Assembly (NCBI RefSeq): GCF_016612505.1
Contig: NZ_JAENRR010000012.1
Coordinates: forward strand, 55,763 to 119,762
Direction: 5' to 3'
DNA length: 64,000 nt
From: Carboxylicivirga marina
Lineage (GTDB): Bacteria; Bacteroidota; Bacteroidia; Bacteroidales; Marinilabiliaceae
In this document: positions 36,564 to 46,849 of the stretch, in pieces
How positions within the stretch are numbered: position 1 is the first letter of the stretch
Layout of the letters: each line of letters opens with the position of its first letter
The notes under the pieces: model-generated
Told to the model about the DNA's origin: nothing
Database searches by the model: none
The model's input: the letters and a program-made list of their open reading frames with translations, nothing else
Made by a program: the position numbers and the translations under genes

Positions 36564-39233
36564 ATGAGCTATCACAGAAACCTAATAGTTGTATTGTGTC
36601 TTTGCATTAGTAGTGTAGTTTACGCTTCTGATTATACGTATGTTCCTGATATTACTACATTTGATAAAAAAGATTATAGTGCGGGCAGACAGAATTGGGA
36701 TATTGAAGTCGATAAGGATAATGTCATTTATATAGCTAATAATGAGGGGTTGTTACGCTACGTTTATGGGCAATGGATTCTTGATGAGTTACCATCTGGC
36801 AAATCACTAAGAGCTGTTTGTCATTATAAAAACAAGATATGGTGCGGAGGTGATGAAATAGGTTTCTTTAATATCGATGAAAGTGGTAAACTATCGTACG
36901 AACACCTTTCTGATATCAATGGCAATGTATGGAATATTGAAACAAATGGTGATAACGTATTTTTTCAGTCAAATAATGTAATAACAGTTTACAGAATCTC
37001 TACTAAAAGTTTAGTTCAATATACTTTTCCTAAAAGGTTGTCAGGTCTGGGTAAGTGGAACAATAAAATATGGACCATCAATGGCGACAATGGTATAGGA
37101 ACACTTGATGTCGACGGGTTTAATTTCGTTCAACCTTTTCCGCAAGGGCAGGAACAAGAAGTACGTGTACTTTTCGAGCACAATGATAAACTTTTCATTG
37201 TGATGTTTGATGGTCAGATATTTGCTTATGATGGCTCACGTTTTGAAAAGATAAACCTACCAGAGCAAACAAGCTGCTTCTCGGCTGTTCATTATGATGA
37301 GAATACACTATTTATAGGTTCTATATTAGAAGGAATTATTCCTGTCAAAACACGAGATGAGCAGCTTAAATATCAGCGAAAAATTCAGAACAAAGACGGC
37401 TTGTTAGATAATACGATTCTTTCTTTAGCAGTTGATAATAATGGTAATTTATGGGCAGGCTTAGATTATGGTATTGCCAAGATTAACAAAGAAAGTCTTT
37501 TAAAATCAATTATTAGTAAAGGGGCTACCTATGATATAGAAGTAAATGATGCGACAACCTATGTTGCTACCAATAAAGGACTTTATACCAATTATCTGTC
37601 AAATGATTTTACATTGGTCACAGGTACGCAAGGGCAGGTTTGGGCATTAAATGAATCAGCATCGGGTATTTTTGCCTGTCATAATAATGGTTTAATCAAG
37701 GTTAAGAACAATACATCACAACTGGTATTCGATAAAACAGGGGTAATGGATGTTGCTCAATTTGGGAATAGTAAGAATTACTTATTCTCGGCCTACACGG
37801 GCACTTTATGGGTGCAAGAGATTAATGGTGAGTATATTGAAAGACAAAATTTGTGGCTCTGGGGTAATCCAAAATTAAGCTATGATAAATCAAATAAATG
37901 TGTTTGGGCTTATGGAGGTAGTGGCAATATTGCTGTTCATTGCATTAAGATAAATGATGATACGTGTGCAGTTAATGAGACGAGCATGCAAAATGTATTT
38001 TCGACCGGTAATGGCTTATTCTTTTACGATGGGAATAAGATATTTGAATATATTGATGAGACCTTTGTCGAAAGTAGAATGGCCTTAACGCGGAGCATCG
38101 TTGGAGAAGGTATAAGCGCTTTAGAAGTATCGCCCGAAAATAATATTGCAGTATTTATTCAAAATGAAGAAGTTAAGATGATAGAAGAACTGGCTGACGG
38201 TTCTACTATTGTGCATGGTAAGTTGTTAAGTGAGGTTAATAATGATATCATCGAACAGTTTGAGTGTTTAAAAATACGCGATAAGCTTCTTTATATTGCT
38301 ACTGAACAAGGGGTTAAGGTGCTGCCGTTAAGTCTCAGAAATAATAGACAGACATTGAAGAATCCGATAATTTCAAAGATAGAAATAACGGATTCAGAAA
38401 ATAATAATCCGAACTTAATTTATTACCCATACACCAACCAGGAATTAACACTTGCCAGTCGTCAGTTTAAAACGATCACTTTATCGTTTGCCAATAAGAA
38501 GAAGCAAAACATTGAATATCGATATCGCTTATTACCGTATAATAAGGAATGGTCAGAATGGTCCTTTACTCAAAAACAGGTAGCTTATGGCGACTTAAAG
38601 CCTCGCCAATACACTTTTGAGCTTCAGTGTCGTTACAATGGCACTATCGAAAGAGAAACAATGCTTCCTATTAAAATTGAAGGTATTGGTTATTATTACC
38701 TGCGTATTGGTATTCTTGTGTTTGTATTTCTTGCACTTAGCCTTATCATTTTACAATATGGAAAAAATAAAAAACTAAGTTTACGCCATAAATATTACCA
38801 AAAGATTTCGGCTGAAGAACAAATACAATCGAAGAAAGAACAGCTCTTGCAGTTTACAGAAGTTATAAGACACAAAAATTCTTTTTTAGTTGAAGTAAGA
38901 GGAGCCTTATCCCAAATGAAGAATAGTGCCGCTGCTCGATGGGTCAATAAAATAGATGATGAGATAAATAAGGAGAAAAAGGAGTTTTTATTTCATAAGG
39001 TTTTTTCAGAAGATCAACAGGATTTCATTAAACGTATAACCTCAAAGTATGAGGGGCTCACCTCGCACGATGTTCGGTTATTATCATTTATACGAATTAA
39101 TGCTAACACAAGTGAAATAGCTCAGTTCCTTAATATCTCTACCAGTAGTGTTGATACTGCCCGTTATCGACTTCGGAAAAAACTAAATTTAGAGCACGTT
39201 CAGAACCTCAATACTTTTATAAGAGAGTTCTAA
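36564..39233 (+). CDS. Membrane-spanning beta-propeller sensor with LuxR-type HTH (one-component regulator)
   Basis: An 889-residue protein. A signal peptide (ending VYAS near residue 22) is followed by periplasmic two-component-regulator-type propeller repeats (LLRYVYGQWILDELP, NLWAGLDYGIAKIN), and a Y_Y_Y domain (about 600-700, with IEYRYRLLPYNKEWSEWS). One membrane helix lies at about 708-730, then a coiled coil, and a C-terminal LuxR/GerE helix-turn-helix (about 848-875, TSEIAQFLNISTSSVDTARYRLRKKL). No histidine kinase or receiver domain is present. The architecture predicts direct sensing of a periplasmic ligand, probably an oligosaccharide, with transcription control from the membrane. 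It sits 750 bp upstream of susC in the same direction and is the likely regulator of the PUL. Confidence 0.9.
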   Translation: MSYHRNLIVVLCLCISSVVYASDYTYVPDITTFDKKDYSAGRQNWDIEVDKDNVIYIANNEGLLRYVYGQWILDELPSGKSLRAVCHYKNKIWCGGDEIGFFNIDESGKLSYEHLSDINGNVWNIETNGDNVFFQSNNVITVYRISTKSLVQYTFPKRLSGLGKWNNKIWTINGDNGIGTLDVDGFNFVQPFPQGQEQEVRVLFEHNDKLFIVMFDGQIFAYDGSRFEKINLPEQTSCFSAVHYDENTLFIGSILEGIIPVKTRDEQLKYQRKIQNKDGLLDNTILSLAVDNNGNLWAGLDYGIAKINKESLLKSIISKGATYDIEVNDATTYVATNKGLYTNYLSNDFTLVTGTQGQVWALNESASGIFACHNNGLIKVKNNTSQLVFDKTGVMDVAQFGNSKNYLFSAYTGTLWVQEINGEYIERQNLWLWGNPKLSYDKSNKCVWAYGGSGNIAVHCIKINDDTCAVNETSMQNVFSTGNGLFFYDGNKIFEYIDETFVESRMALTRSIVGEGISALEVSPENNIAVFIQNEEVKMIEELADGSTIVHGKLLSEVNNDIIEQFECLKIRDKLLYIATEQGVKVLPLSLRNNRQTLKNPIISKIEITDSENNNPNLIYYPYTNQELTLASRQFKTITLSFANKKKQNIEYRYRLLPYNKEWSEWSFTQKQVAYGDLKPRQYTFELQCRYNGTIERETMLPIKIEGIGYYYLRIGILVFVFLALSLIILQYGKNKKLSLRHKYYQKISAEEQIQSKKEQLLQFTEVIRHKNSFLVEVRGALSQMKNSAAARWVNKIDDEINKEKKEFLFHKVFSEDQQDFIKRITSKYEGLTSHDVRLLSFIRINANTSEIAQFLNISTSSVDTARYRLRKKLNLEHVQNLNTFIREF

Positions 39234-39986
39234 AAAGGCCGAGTGTAATTGGAGGATTATTGACTTATACTTTGCCTCTATAAATATAAAGGACATTTAG
39301 CTTTTGAAGTCATCGGAGCTTATAAAGTATACATACCTAAGCGTTATTTTATAACTATGCTAGTCCCTTTATTCTGCATTATTTAATTGCTTAGAGCTAA
39401 GTCATCACAGAGAGCAAATCTCATTTATTACGATAGAGATTGGATGGTATAGTATTTAGTGAATATTACAAACACAAAGTCTAACTTCTTTCCCACATCG
39501 CCTAAGGCACTTTCCCAAGGTGAATATTTAATTGGCAGTTTGGTGTATATGCCAACAAATGCAAGCTGTACATAAATGCTCCACTTGGGGAGCTAACCAA
39601 AGGGTTGAGAGGGAATCTTTAACTAAATGGCATTGATATTACGGGTTAAACATATTCGAATGTGTAACTAGCAGGAATGCTCTTTGAAGTAAGAGATTAT
39701 TAATATGCATGCTCTAAATGTACTGTAGGAGACACCATTTTATAAAAATATAGACTCACATAAATGCCATTTTTATTAAATTTATTGATTTATGTAAAGT
39801 GTTGTGAGTGTGATTTTAACGGGTGTGTGTCTAGTTGATTTAGCTTGAGTTTTTGACCTGTCTACCTTTAATCTATGTGCATTGTTGTGGCTGGCAATCC
39901 TTAATCAATAGTTTTACCATCGCACAATCAAAATAGATAATACAAGGTCATGAATAAGACTAAATCAGTTAAAAAGTAAAAGTACT
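39234..39986. other. Long leader region upstream of susC
   Basis: About 750 bp with no credible open frame. It should hold the regulator-dependent promoter and a 5' leader for the SusC operon. A TACCTTTA sequence at 39863-39870 resembles the Bacteroidota -7 box (TAnnTTTG), but no well-placed -33 box accompanies it, so I do not call a promoter. Confidence 0.4.
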
Positions 39987-42900
39987 ATGAAGAAGTTGAA
40001 ACTATTTTTCGTTGCATTGCTGTTATGCAATGTAACAGGTTTATTAGCTCAAACATTATCTGTTGCCGGTAAGGTAACAGATGATATTGGTAGCGCTATA
40101 CCAGGGGTTAATATTACAGTGAAGGGAACGACCAACGGCGTAATAACTGATGTCGATGGAAACTATTCAATTGAAAACATTGCATCTAGTGATATTTTGG
40201 TATTCTCGTTTATTGGTATGGAAACCCAGGAGGTTCTGGTAAGCAATGTGAGTAACTTGGGTGCTTTAAATATTGTCTTAGAATCGGGTAACATTAGTTT
40301 AGATGAAGTTGTGGCAGTGGGATATGGAACCCGTAAGAAAAGCTCCCTGACAGCAGCCATCTCATCAGTGGGCAAAGCCGACATTGAAAAAACACAAAAC
40401 CTTAGAGTTGAGCAGGCACTGCAAGGACGTACTGCCGGAGTTACTGTTACCAGTAGTTCTGCTCAGCCAGGTGCTGGTATGTCAGTGCGGATTCGTGGTG
40501 CTGGAACCAATGGTAATTCTGACCCGCTATATATCGTGGATGGGCTTCCTGTGGGGGGTATCGACTATTTGAACCCGAGCGACATTGAAAGCATGGAAAT
40601 ATTAAAAGATGCGGCCTCATCATCAATCTACGGTGCACGTGGTGCCAATGGTGTTGTATTAATTACCACTAAAAAGGGAAGTGCTGGTAATTTTACAGTA
40701 TCGTATGATGGCTACCATAGTTTTCAAAATCCGGAAAGAAAATTGGCCTTGCTTGATGCTGATCAGTATACCATGTTTTATAACGAAGCGGAATTAAACG
40801 ATGGTGTTAGACCAACTGACTTTAACAGTCGCGCTAATACTGACTGGCAAGATGAAATATACAACAAGAATGCACCAATGATGAACCACAGTATTGCACT
40901 TAATGGTGGAACTGAAAGAGCAAAGATTGCGACTGGTATATCTTATTTTGGTCAAGAAGGATTGGTTGCGCCTGATAACTCTAACTACGGTCGTATTACT
41001 GCCCGTGTTAATGCCGAGACAAAGAGCCATAACGATAAGTTAAGAACAGGTACTTCATTGTATTACTCAAATATTGAAAGTAGTGGTATTGATGTAAATA
41101 ATATCTACGGAGGTCCTTTAGCTTCAGCCTATAACCTTGATCCTTTAACGCCAGTTCGTGATGAGAATGGTGAATATGGCGTATCTGAATACGTGGCACA
41201 GGGCATTACCAACCCGGTTGGTAAAATGGAATACCTTCATTCACAAACAAGAACTGACAAGTTTGTTGGTAACATGTTTTTAGAATATAGTATTCTGGAC
41301 AACCTAAAGTTTAAAAGTTCCTACGGTATCGATTTAGCTTATGTAACCTGGGAGAATTACAACCCTGTGTATAAATTAAGTCCGTCTGACTATAACCTGG
41401 TGGATGATGTGCAAAAGAGCATGAATCGTTACTTCAATTATAACTGGGAAAACGTTGTAACCTATGATTTAGATATCGCTAAACATAGCGTTAATGTGGT
41501 TGCCGGTAGTACCATTCTGGAAGAGTCTTCTCATAGTCTTTGGGGAAGTGGTGTTGACATTACAAAAACACCTAAAGGAAAAGACTATGCCTATATCGAT
41601 AATACGCTAAGTGATAAAGAAACACGCAATGCAAGCGGAGGAAAAGGAATTCCAAACAGATTAGTGTCTTTCTTTTCTCGTGCTACATACGATTTTGATG
41701 AAAAATACTTCTTCTCGGCAACATTCAGAGCAGATGGTTCATCAAGATTCGGTCCTGATAACAAGTTCGGCTATTTTCCTTCTTTCTCAGGGGGATGGGT
41801 CTTAACCAATGAAGAGTTTGCTTCATCCTTAAAAAGCTTCACCAATTTCATTAAACTACGTGCCAGTTGGGGACGGAATGGTAGCAACCACATTGGTAAC
41901 TTTGTGTATGTGTCAAATATATCCGATGCTGGTAGCTATGTAATGGGTAATCCGATAACAAATGGGACATCTATGCAAGGCTTAGCGCCTAATACCATTC
42001 CTACACCCGATATTCGCTGGGAAACTTCTGAACAAACGGATATTGGTTTAGATGCGCATTTTTGGGATAGCAAATTCACCTTTACATTTGACTACTATAA
42101 TAAATTAACCAAAGATTTACTTTTAGCAGTTAAGATTCCAGGACATTATGGTAGTAATTCACCAATAGATAATGCAGCTGAGGTGCGTAACAGAGGATAT
42201 GAATTTGAATTTGGTTACAACGATAAAGCAGGTGAATTCTCATGGGGTGCCAATGCCAATATCTCATTTAACGATAATGAAGTGACGTATATTGGTAATG
42301 ATGAAAAGGTATTAGCAGGAGCTACTGTTCAGACTTATGGTTTAGTAACCAGAGCCGAAGAAGGTGAGCCATTGGGCTATTTCTGGGGTTATGAAACAGA
42401 TGGATTATTCCAGAATCAAACAGATATTGATAACATGCCTGTTTCAGTGAATGAGAATGGTGATATCGTAAAAATGTTGCCTGATGCACAGCCCGGTGAT
42501 GTAAGGTTCATTGACCAAAATGGCGATGGTATTCTGGATGATAATGATAAAATTAACATTGGTAATTCTAATCCTGTTTATTTTTATGGTTTAACCTTAT
42601 TTGCTGACTGGAAGGGATTTGATGTTTCAGTGTTTATGCAAGGTGCAGGCGGGCATCAAATTGCCAATCTTTCTCGCCGATTAGACGCAGGTTTAACCAA
42701 CCTTCCTGAAACCATGCTTAATCGCTGGACTGGAGAAAATACCTCTAACAGTGAGCCTCGTGCAACGATTGAAGATCCAAATAAAAACTACAGCCGATTC
42801 TCAGATAGATATGTGATTGATGGTGATTACCTGCGTATTAAGAATTTGCAGTTGGGTTATACCTTCAATAGCAAAGTATTATCCAAAATGAAGATTGAAC

Positions 42901-43058
42901 ACCTTAAATTGTATGTAGCAGCACAAAACCTGTACACATTCACAAATTACCCGGGTGTTGATGTTGAATTTGGTTCGGGTACGATTAACTCAGGTGTTGA
43001 TACAGGCACTTATCCTCAAGCCAGAACCTTTACTGTAGGTATGAACTTAAGATTTTAA
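39987..43058 (+). CDS. SusC-like TonB-dependent outer-membrane transporter
   Basis: A 1023-residue protein with a signal peptide (residues ~1-21, ending LLAQ). A carboxypeptidase-regulatory-like domain (VAGKVTDDIGSAIPGVNITVKGT) spans residues ~24-100; the linker VAVGYGTRKKSSLTAAISSV leads into the plug domain with VRIRGAGTNGNSDPLYIVDG and SSSIYGARGANGVVLITTKKG. The rest is a 22-strand barrel ending in the usual aromatic C-terminal strand (TVGMNLRF). It imports oligosaccharides into the periplasm using TonB energy, in complex with the SusD protein encoded next. Length and domain order are standard for the family. There is no anti-sigma-interacting STN domain, which fits control by the separate propeller-LuxR regulator. 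Confidence 0.96.
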   Translation: MKKLKLFFVALLLCNVTGLLAQTLSVAGKVTDDIGSAIPGVNITVKGTTNGVITDVDGNYSIENIASSDILVFSFIGMETQEVLVSNVSNLGALNIVLESGNISLDEVVAVGYGTRKKSSLTAAISSVGKADIEKTQNLRVEQALQGRTAGVTVTSSSAQPGAGMSVRIRGAGTNGNSDPLYIVDGLPVGGIDYLNPSDIESMEILKDAASSSIYGARGANGVVLITTKKGSAGNFTVSYDGYHSFQNPERKLALLDADQYTMFYNEAELNDGVRPTDFNSRANTDWQDEIYNKNAPMMNHSIALNGGTERAKIATGISYFGQEGLVAPDNSNYGRITARVNAETKSHNDKLRTGTSLYYSNIESSGIDVNNIYGGPLASAYNLDPLTPVRDENGEYGVSEYVAQGITNPVGKMEYLHSQTRTDKFVGNMFLEYSILDNLKFKSSYGIDLAYVTWENYNPVYKLSPSDYNLVDDVQKSMNRYFNYNWENVVTYDLDIAKHSVNVVAGSTILEESSHSLWGSGVDITKTPKGKDYAYIDNTLSDKETRNASGGKGIPNRLVSFFSRATYDFDEKYFFSATFRADGSSRFGPDNKFGYFPSFSGGWVLTNEEFASSLKSFTNFIKLRASWGRNGSNHIGNFVYVSNISDAGSYVMGNPITNGTSMQGLAPNTIPTPDIRWETSEQTDIGLDAHFWDSKFTFTFDYYNKLTKDLLLAVKIPGHYGSNSPIDNAAEVRNRGYEFEFGYNDKAGEFSWGANANISFNDNEVTYIGNDEKVLAGATVQTYGLVTRAEEGEPLGYFWGYETDGLFQNQTDIDNMPVSVNENGDIVKMLPDAQPGDVRFIDQNGDGILDDNDKINIGNSNPVYFYGLTLFADWKGFDVSVFMQGAGGHQIANLSRRLDAGLTNLPETMLNRWTGENTSNSEPRATIEDPNKNYSRFSDRYVIDGDYLRIKNLQLGYTFNSKVLSKMKIEHLKLYVAAQNLYTFTNYPGVDVEFGSGTINSGVDTGTYPQARTFTVGMNLRF

Positions 43059-43109
43059 TAGAATAGAATCTTGAATCACAATTTTAAAAGATACAAATAG
43101 GCATATAGT

Positions 43110-44633
43110 ATGAAACGACATATTTTACATATAATAATGGCTCTGCTTGTTTTAGGAGCTACTTCGTGTGACGATTTTCTGGAAGTGGATAATCACACGG
43201 CAACCACAGAAGATAATTTCTATCAAACTGAGGAGGATGCTTATGCAGCGCTCTATGCGGCATATAATGCCACAACTGATGATAAAGGGGGAACCAATGA
43301 ATTTGAATTTTTCCTTAATATGTGCTCCGATGATATGTTCACTGGTGGAGGAAGTTCTTCAGACGGTACAGATATCAGACGTTTTGAAAAGCATAAAATG
43401 CTGGCTACCGATTGGCAGCACGATCAATTTTGGTGGAGAGGATATGTAGGGATTTATCGTGCCAATGTTGCACTTGAAAAAATTCCTCAAATCACCTTTG
43501 CTGATGAGAATGAAAAAGCCAGAATATTGGCTGAGCTAAAATTTATACGAGCTTACATCTACTCTAACCTGGTGCGTATGTACGAAAACATCCCATTGAT
43601 CACCGAACCAATTACCTTGGCTGATGCTGCGGTTGGTCAGGCCAATCCGGATGATGTATACGAGCAAATTGCAACTGACTTTCTGGCCGCAATAGAAGGT
43701 TTACCAGAAACAGTGGAAGGAGAAGAAGGACGTGTTACTAAATATGCAGCTCAAGCACTTTTAGCACGTATGTATCTGTTCTATACAGGTTTTTATGGTC
43801 AGGCAGAGATGCCAGGAGTAACACTTAGTAGCATAAGCTCTTTGCTTGATAATGTGATTGAAGATAACCACTATGGTTTAGTAGATAACTTTGCCAACTT
43901 ATGGTTGGTTTCAGGTTCTGTAGAAGCCTATTATAGTAAGGAACATGTTTATCAGATTCCTTATTCATATAATGGTAAAGGAACCAGCCGTGGTGATGTT
44001 CAGTTTTATGGATTAAGAGACTTGTCAAATACTTCAACATACGCTGCAGGGTGGGGATTTGGAACTATTCATCCTAATGTATATGCCATTTTTGATGCGA
44101 ATGATGAACGTCGTAATGCTACTATCTTAGATGCGAATGATGAAGTAGGTGAAAATGGTTATTCTAACAGCTATCAACATACCGGATATTACTTTAAGAA
44201 GTTTACGCCTTTAAGCGAGTTTGTTGACGATGCCGCCTTTAGTGGTCACCCTGATGGTCGCCCTGTGGTACGATATGCTGATGTTCTGTTAATGGCCGCT
44301 GAGCTGTCATTAAATGGTGGTTCTTTCTCTAGAGAGGCACAGAGCTATTACGAGGAAGTACGTGTGCGTGCCGGATTTAGCACTCACCCGCCGGTAAGCC
44401 TCGATAGAGTGTATGAAGAGCGTAGAAAAGAGTTCTTTGGCGAAGGTTTACGTTATTGGGATTTATTAAGACGTGGTCTTGATGTTGCCGATGCTACCAT
44501 CACTAACAATTACGAAAGCCCGTTTGATGTCACATTTGATAGAGAAACACGTGGAGTTTGGCCAATTGCCGATGTGCAAATTCAATTATCGAGCTCTAGT
44601 GCAAAGCCATTAAAACAAAACCAAGGGTATTAA
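43110..44633 (+). CDS. SusD/RagB-like glycan-binding lipoprotein
   Basis: A 507-residue lipoprotein with lipobox ATSC near residue 20, followed by the typical DDFLEVDNHTATTEDNFY start. TPR-like helices are visible, including KARILAELKFIRAYIYSNLVRMY and QALLARMYLFYTG, and the conserved C-terminal motifs VYEERRKEFFGEGLRYWDLLRRG and VWPIADVQIQ. It caps the SusC barrel at the cell surface and presents the oligosaccharide to it. It follows susC by 51 bp in the same transcript. Confidence 0.96.
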   Translation: MKRHILHIIMALLVLGATSCDDFLEVDNHTATTEDNFYQTEEDAYAALYAAYNATTDDKGGTNEFEFFLNMCSDDMFTGGGSSSDGTDIRRFEKHKMLATDWQHDQFWWRGYVGIYRANVALEKIPQITFADENEKARILAELKFIRAYIYSNLVRMYENIPLITEPITLADAAVGQANPDDVYEQIATDFLAAIEGLPETVEGEEGRVTKYAAQALLARMYLFYTGFYGQAEMPGVTLSSISSLLDNVIEDNHYGLVDNFANLWLVSGSVEAYYSKEHVYQIPYSYNGKGTSRGDVQFYGLRDLSNTSTYAAGWGFGTIHPNVYAIFDANDERRNATILDANDEVGENGYSNSYQHTGYYFKKFTPLSEFVDDAAFSGHPDGRPVVRYADVLLMAAELSLNGGSFSREAQSYYEEVRVRAGFSTHPPVSLDRVYEERRKEFFGEGLRYWDLLRRGLDVADATITNNYESPFDVTFDRETRGVWPIADVQIQLSSSSAKPLKQNQGY

Positions 44634-44653
44634 GCAACTAAAAAACTATTATT

Positions 44654-45634
44654 ATGAAATATTTATCACAACTACTACTGGTCATTTTAGCAGTCGGTGT
44701 TTGGAATTGCGAACCAACCGAGGTTGGGGTAGTAGACGACTATAAGAAACAAAATCCTGAAAGCTTAAACGAACTGGCTGAACAGCTTCAAATTAATGTT
44801 ACAGAACTTGCTACTCAGATATATGAGGTTGAATATGTTCGTGGAGCAGGAGGAGAAGCCGATAATGCCGTACAGTTTATCACATGGGATTTTGGCAACG
44901 GCGAATCGAGTTCGAAGGATAAGGATACCATCTATTACAATTATGAGGGAGACTATATCCTTAAATTTAATGCTTATACATATGATGGCGAGTTGTCAAC
45001 GGAAGTAGCCACTATTGAAGCACGCGAGACCTTAGATTGTAATATTGGTAAAACCATTTTAATGGACAACTTTGACGATGAAGCCGGATATTCAGGTTCG
45101 TGGGTGCAAAAACACCCGAATGATGTAGCGCTTTTCAAAGATTACCATGTGGATGAAAATCCTTATCAATTTCCCGAAGGTAACAATGTGCTGTTAATTG
45201 GTAAAGCCGGTGGCTGGTGGACTGAAGTAGCTTATGATTTCGATTCTGATGTTTTTGACTTCTCACCTGCGGGTATGTGGCGTAAAGTAGCCATGCGTTT
45301 TCACATTCCAAGCACCTTTGAAGTGAGCCAGGGTAATTTCGACTTTAATATTCCAGAGTCTTACTTAAACCTAAAAATTGGTTTAAATGATGGTTCTGGT
45401 CGTCAGGAGATTGAGCGTAAAATCAAAGTAAGCGAATTAGATCAGTGGGTAGATGTAGAGTTTGATTTTACTGATAGTTCATTTGAACAGATTGACCCAA
45501 CTCAGGTAAAAAGTATTTGGGTAATGTTTACACATGCATGGGACAACGACAGAGGTGCAGGTCGTGATGGTACAGGTGTGATTATGGTTGACGATATTGA
45601 ATTAATTCAAAAAGTTCCTGGTTGCTTTGAATAA
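44654..45634 (+). CDS. PKD-domain surface lipoprotein with C-terminal jelly roll (SGBP candidate 1)
   Basis: A 326-residue protein with a hydrophobic leader and a Cys near residue 19 (VWNCEP), probably a lipoprotein. Residues ~40-130 form a PKD-like domain (ITWDFGNGESSSKDKDTIYYNYEGDYILKF, in short motifs). Residues ~140-326 form a beta-sandwich (MDNFDDEAGYSGSW, GNNVLLIGKAGGWWTEV, ending VDDIELI) that looks like a carbohydrate-binding jelly roll; the Gly-Gly-Trp-Trp pair could stack on sugar rings. Its position directly after susD is that of SusE-type surface glycan-binding proteins. The C-terminal domain is clearly homologous to that of the next gene. Confidence 0.8.
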   Translation: MKYLSQLLLVILAVGVWNCEPTEVGVVDDYKKQNPESLNELAEQLQINVTELATQIYEVEYVRGAGGEADNAVQFITWDFGNGESSSKDKDTIYYNYEGDYILKFNAYTYDGELSTEVATIEARETLDCNIGKTILMDNFDDEAGYSGSWVQKHPNDVALFKDYHVDENPYQFPEGNNVLLIGKAGGWWTEVAYDFDSDVFDFSPAGMWRKVAMRFHIPSTFEVSQGNFDFNIPESYLNLKIGLNDGSGRQEIERKIKVSELDQWVDVEFDFTDSSFEQIDPTQVKSIWVMFTHAWDNDRGAGRDGTGVIMVDDIELIQKVPGCFE

Positions 45635-45660
45635 AGTATGCATTCTAAAAGATTAATACA

Positions 45661-46836
45661 ATGAAGAAAATATTATATACGATTGCAATCGCTGTATTGG
45701 CATTAACAGTGGCTTGCGAAGATGAAAGTAAGCCAAAAGACTGGAGTGAGAATGTCATCGATCTGGATGTTTCATTTACCGATGTTTCAAATGAAATTGG
45801 TATTGCCAATAGCTATGCTTTTGAGAACAATACACCAGATTTGAGTTACATTGAGTGGGATTTTGGTAATGGCACAACCGTGCGTCAGCAGTCAGGTGTG
45901 TTTATTTACACCGTTAATGGCACCTACCAGCCAAAGGTAACGGCTGTTTACGGTAATAGAGTTAACGTTGAAACATTTGATGAAATCAGTGTTTTGGCAG
46001 ATGAATTGATTGTTGTAAGCGATGTTTCTACGCCTGGAGTGGCTGGAGAAGAGAATTTAAGACGCTTACAAATTAGTGCTGATGCTTCAACTGTATTTAC
46101 TGACAGTCGCTGGGATTTTGGTGATGGCGTATGGGTGAATACCGATGAAACAGACATAACGAAGCGCTACCTTGATGCAGGAACATATACAGTGAAATTT
46201 GAAGCGACTGTTCAAGGGGCATTCTTAAGTGCTGAGGCAACCGTAAATATTGAGCAAGGCAATATTCAGAAAGAAAGTGTGCTATTCAATAACTTTGACG
46301 ATGATGCAACTTATGCAGGATCATGGGCTGAAGCCAATGGTGATACCAAACTGTTGAATGATTATAATCCCGATACCAATCCGTATGTATTTGACGGAAG
46401 TAATGTTTTACTGATGGGTAAAACTGGTGGTTGGTGGACCGAAGCGAATTATGGTATCTCTCAGGGTTCTCTAAATTTCTCCAGCGAATACACCGAGGTA
46501 GCATTACGCGTTTATCTTGAAGGCAATACCGTTAATATCGGCGGAATAGATTATAATTTTAATATGCCTGAGAATGAGCGCACATTAAAAGTCGGTCTTA
46601 CAACAATTGATCATTATGACGGACGTGTTGAAGTGGAACATACTATCAATTCTACTGATGGATGGCTTGACCTGTCATTTGACTTTTCCGACAAGGATTT
46701 CTCTCATGGTAATATCGATGCCAATGATATCAGACATTTATGGGTAATGTTTAGTCATGGTAAAGGCACGCACGGTGTCGTATATGTCGATGACATCATG
46801 TTGAAGAAGGAATATCCTGGTATTAAAAAGCCATAA
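45661..46836 (+). CDS. PKD-domain surface lipoprotein with C-terminal jelly roll (SGBP candidate 2)
   Basis: A 391-residue lipoprotein (lipobox TVAC near residue 19). Two PKD-like domains are visible: one with IEWDFGNGTTVRQ and another with SRWDFGDGVWVNTDETD. The C-terminal ~190 residues repeat the jelly roll of the previous protein: FNNFDDDATYAGSW, SNVLLMGKTGGWWTEANY, HLWVMFSHGKG, VYVDDIML. So the two proteins are tandem paralogues differing by one PKD unit. A role as a surface glycan-binding protein extending different distances from the membrane is likely. A strong RNA hairpin follows before the GH5 gene. Confidence 0.8.
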   Translation: MKKILYTIAIAVLALTVACEDESKPKDWSENVIDLDVSFTDVSNEIGIANSYAFENNTPDLSYIEWDFGNGTTVRQQSGVFIYTVNGTYQPKVTAVYGNRVNVETFDEISVLADELIVVSDVSTPGVAGEENLRRLQISADASTVFTDSRWDFGDGVWVNTDETDITKRYLDAGTYTVKFEATVQGAFLSAEATVNIEQGNIQKESVLFNNFDDDATYAGSWAEANGDTKLLNDYNPDTNPYVFDGSNVLLMGKTGGWWTEANYGISQGSLNFSSEYTEVALRVYLEGNTVNIGGIDYNFNMPENERTLKVGLTTIDHYDGRVEVEHTINSTDGWLDLSFDFSDKDFSHGNIDANDIRHLWVMFSHGKGTHGVVYVDDIMLKKEYPGIKKP

Positions 46837-46849
46837 TTATAACAGAGAA

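Noticed and set aside
39863..39870. Bacteroidota-type promoter for susC
   Set aside because: TACCTTTA resembles the -7 box, but no TTTG-type -33 element lies at the expected spacing.
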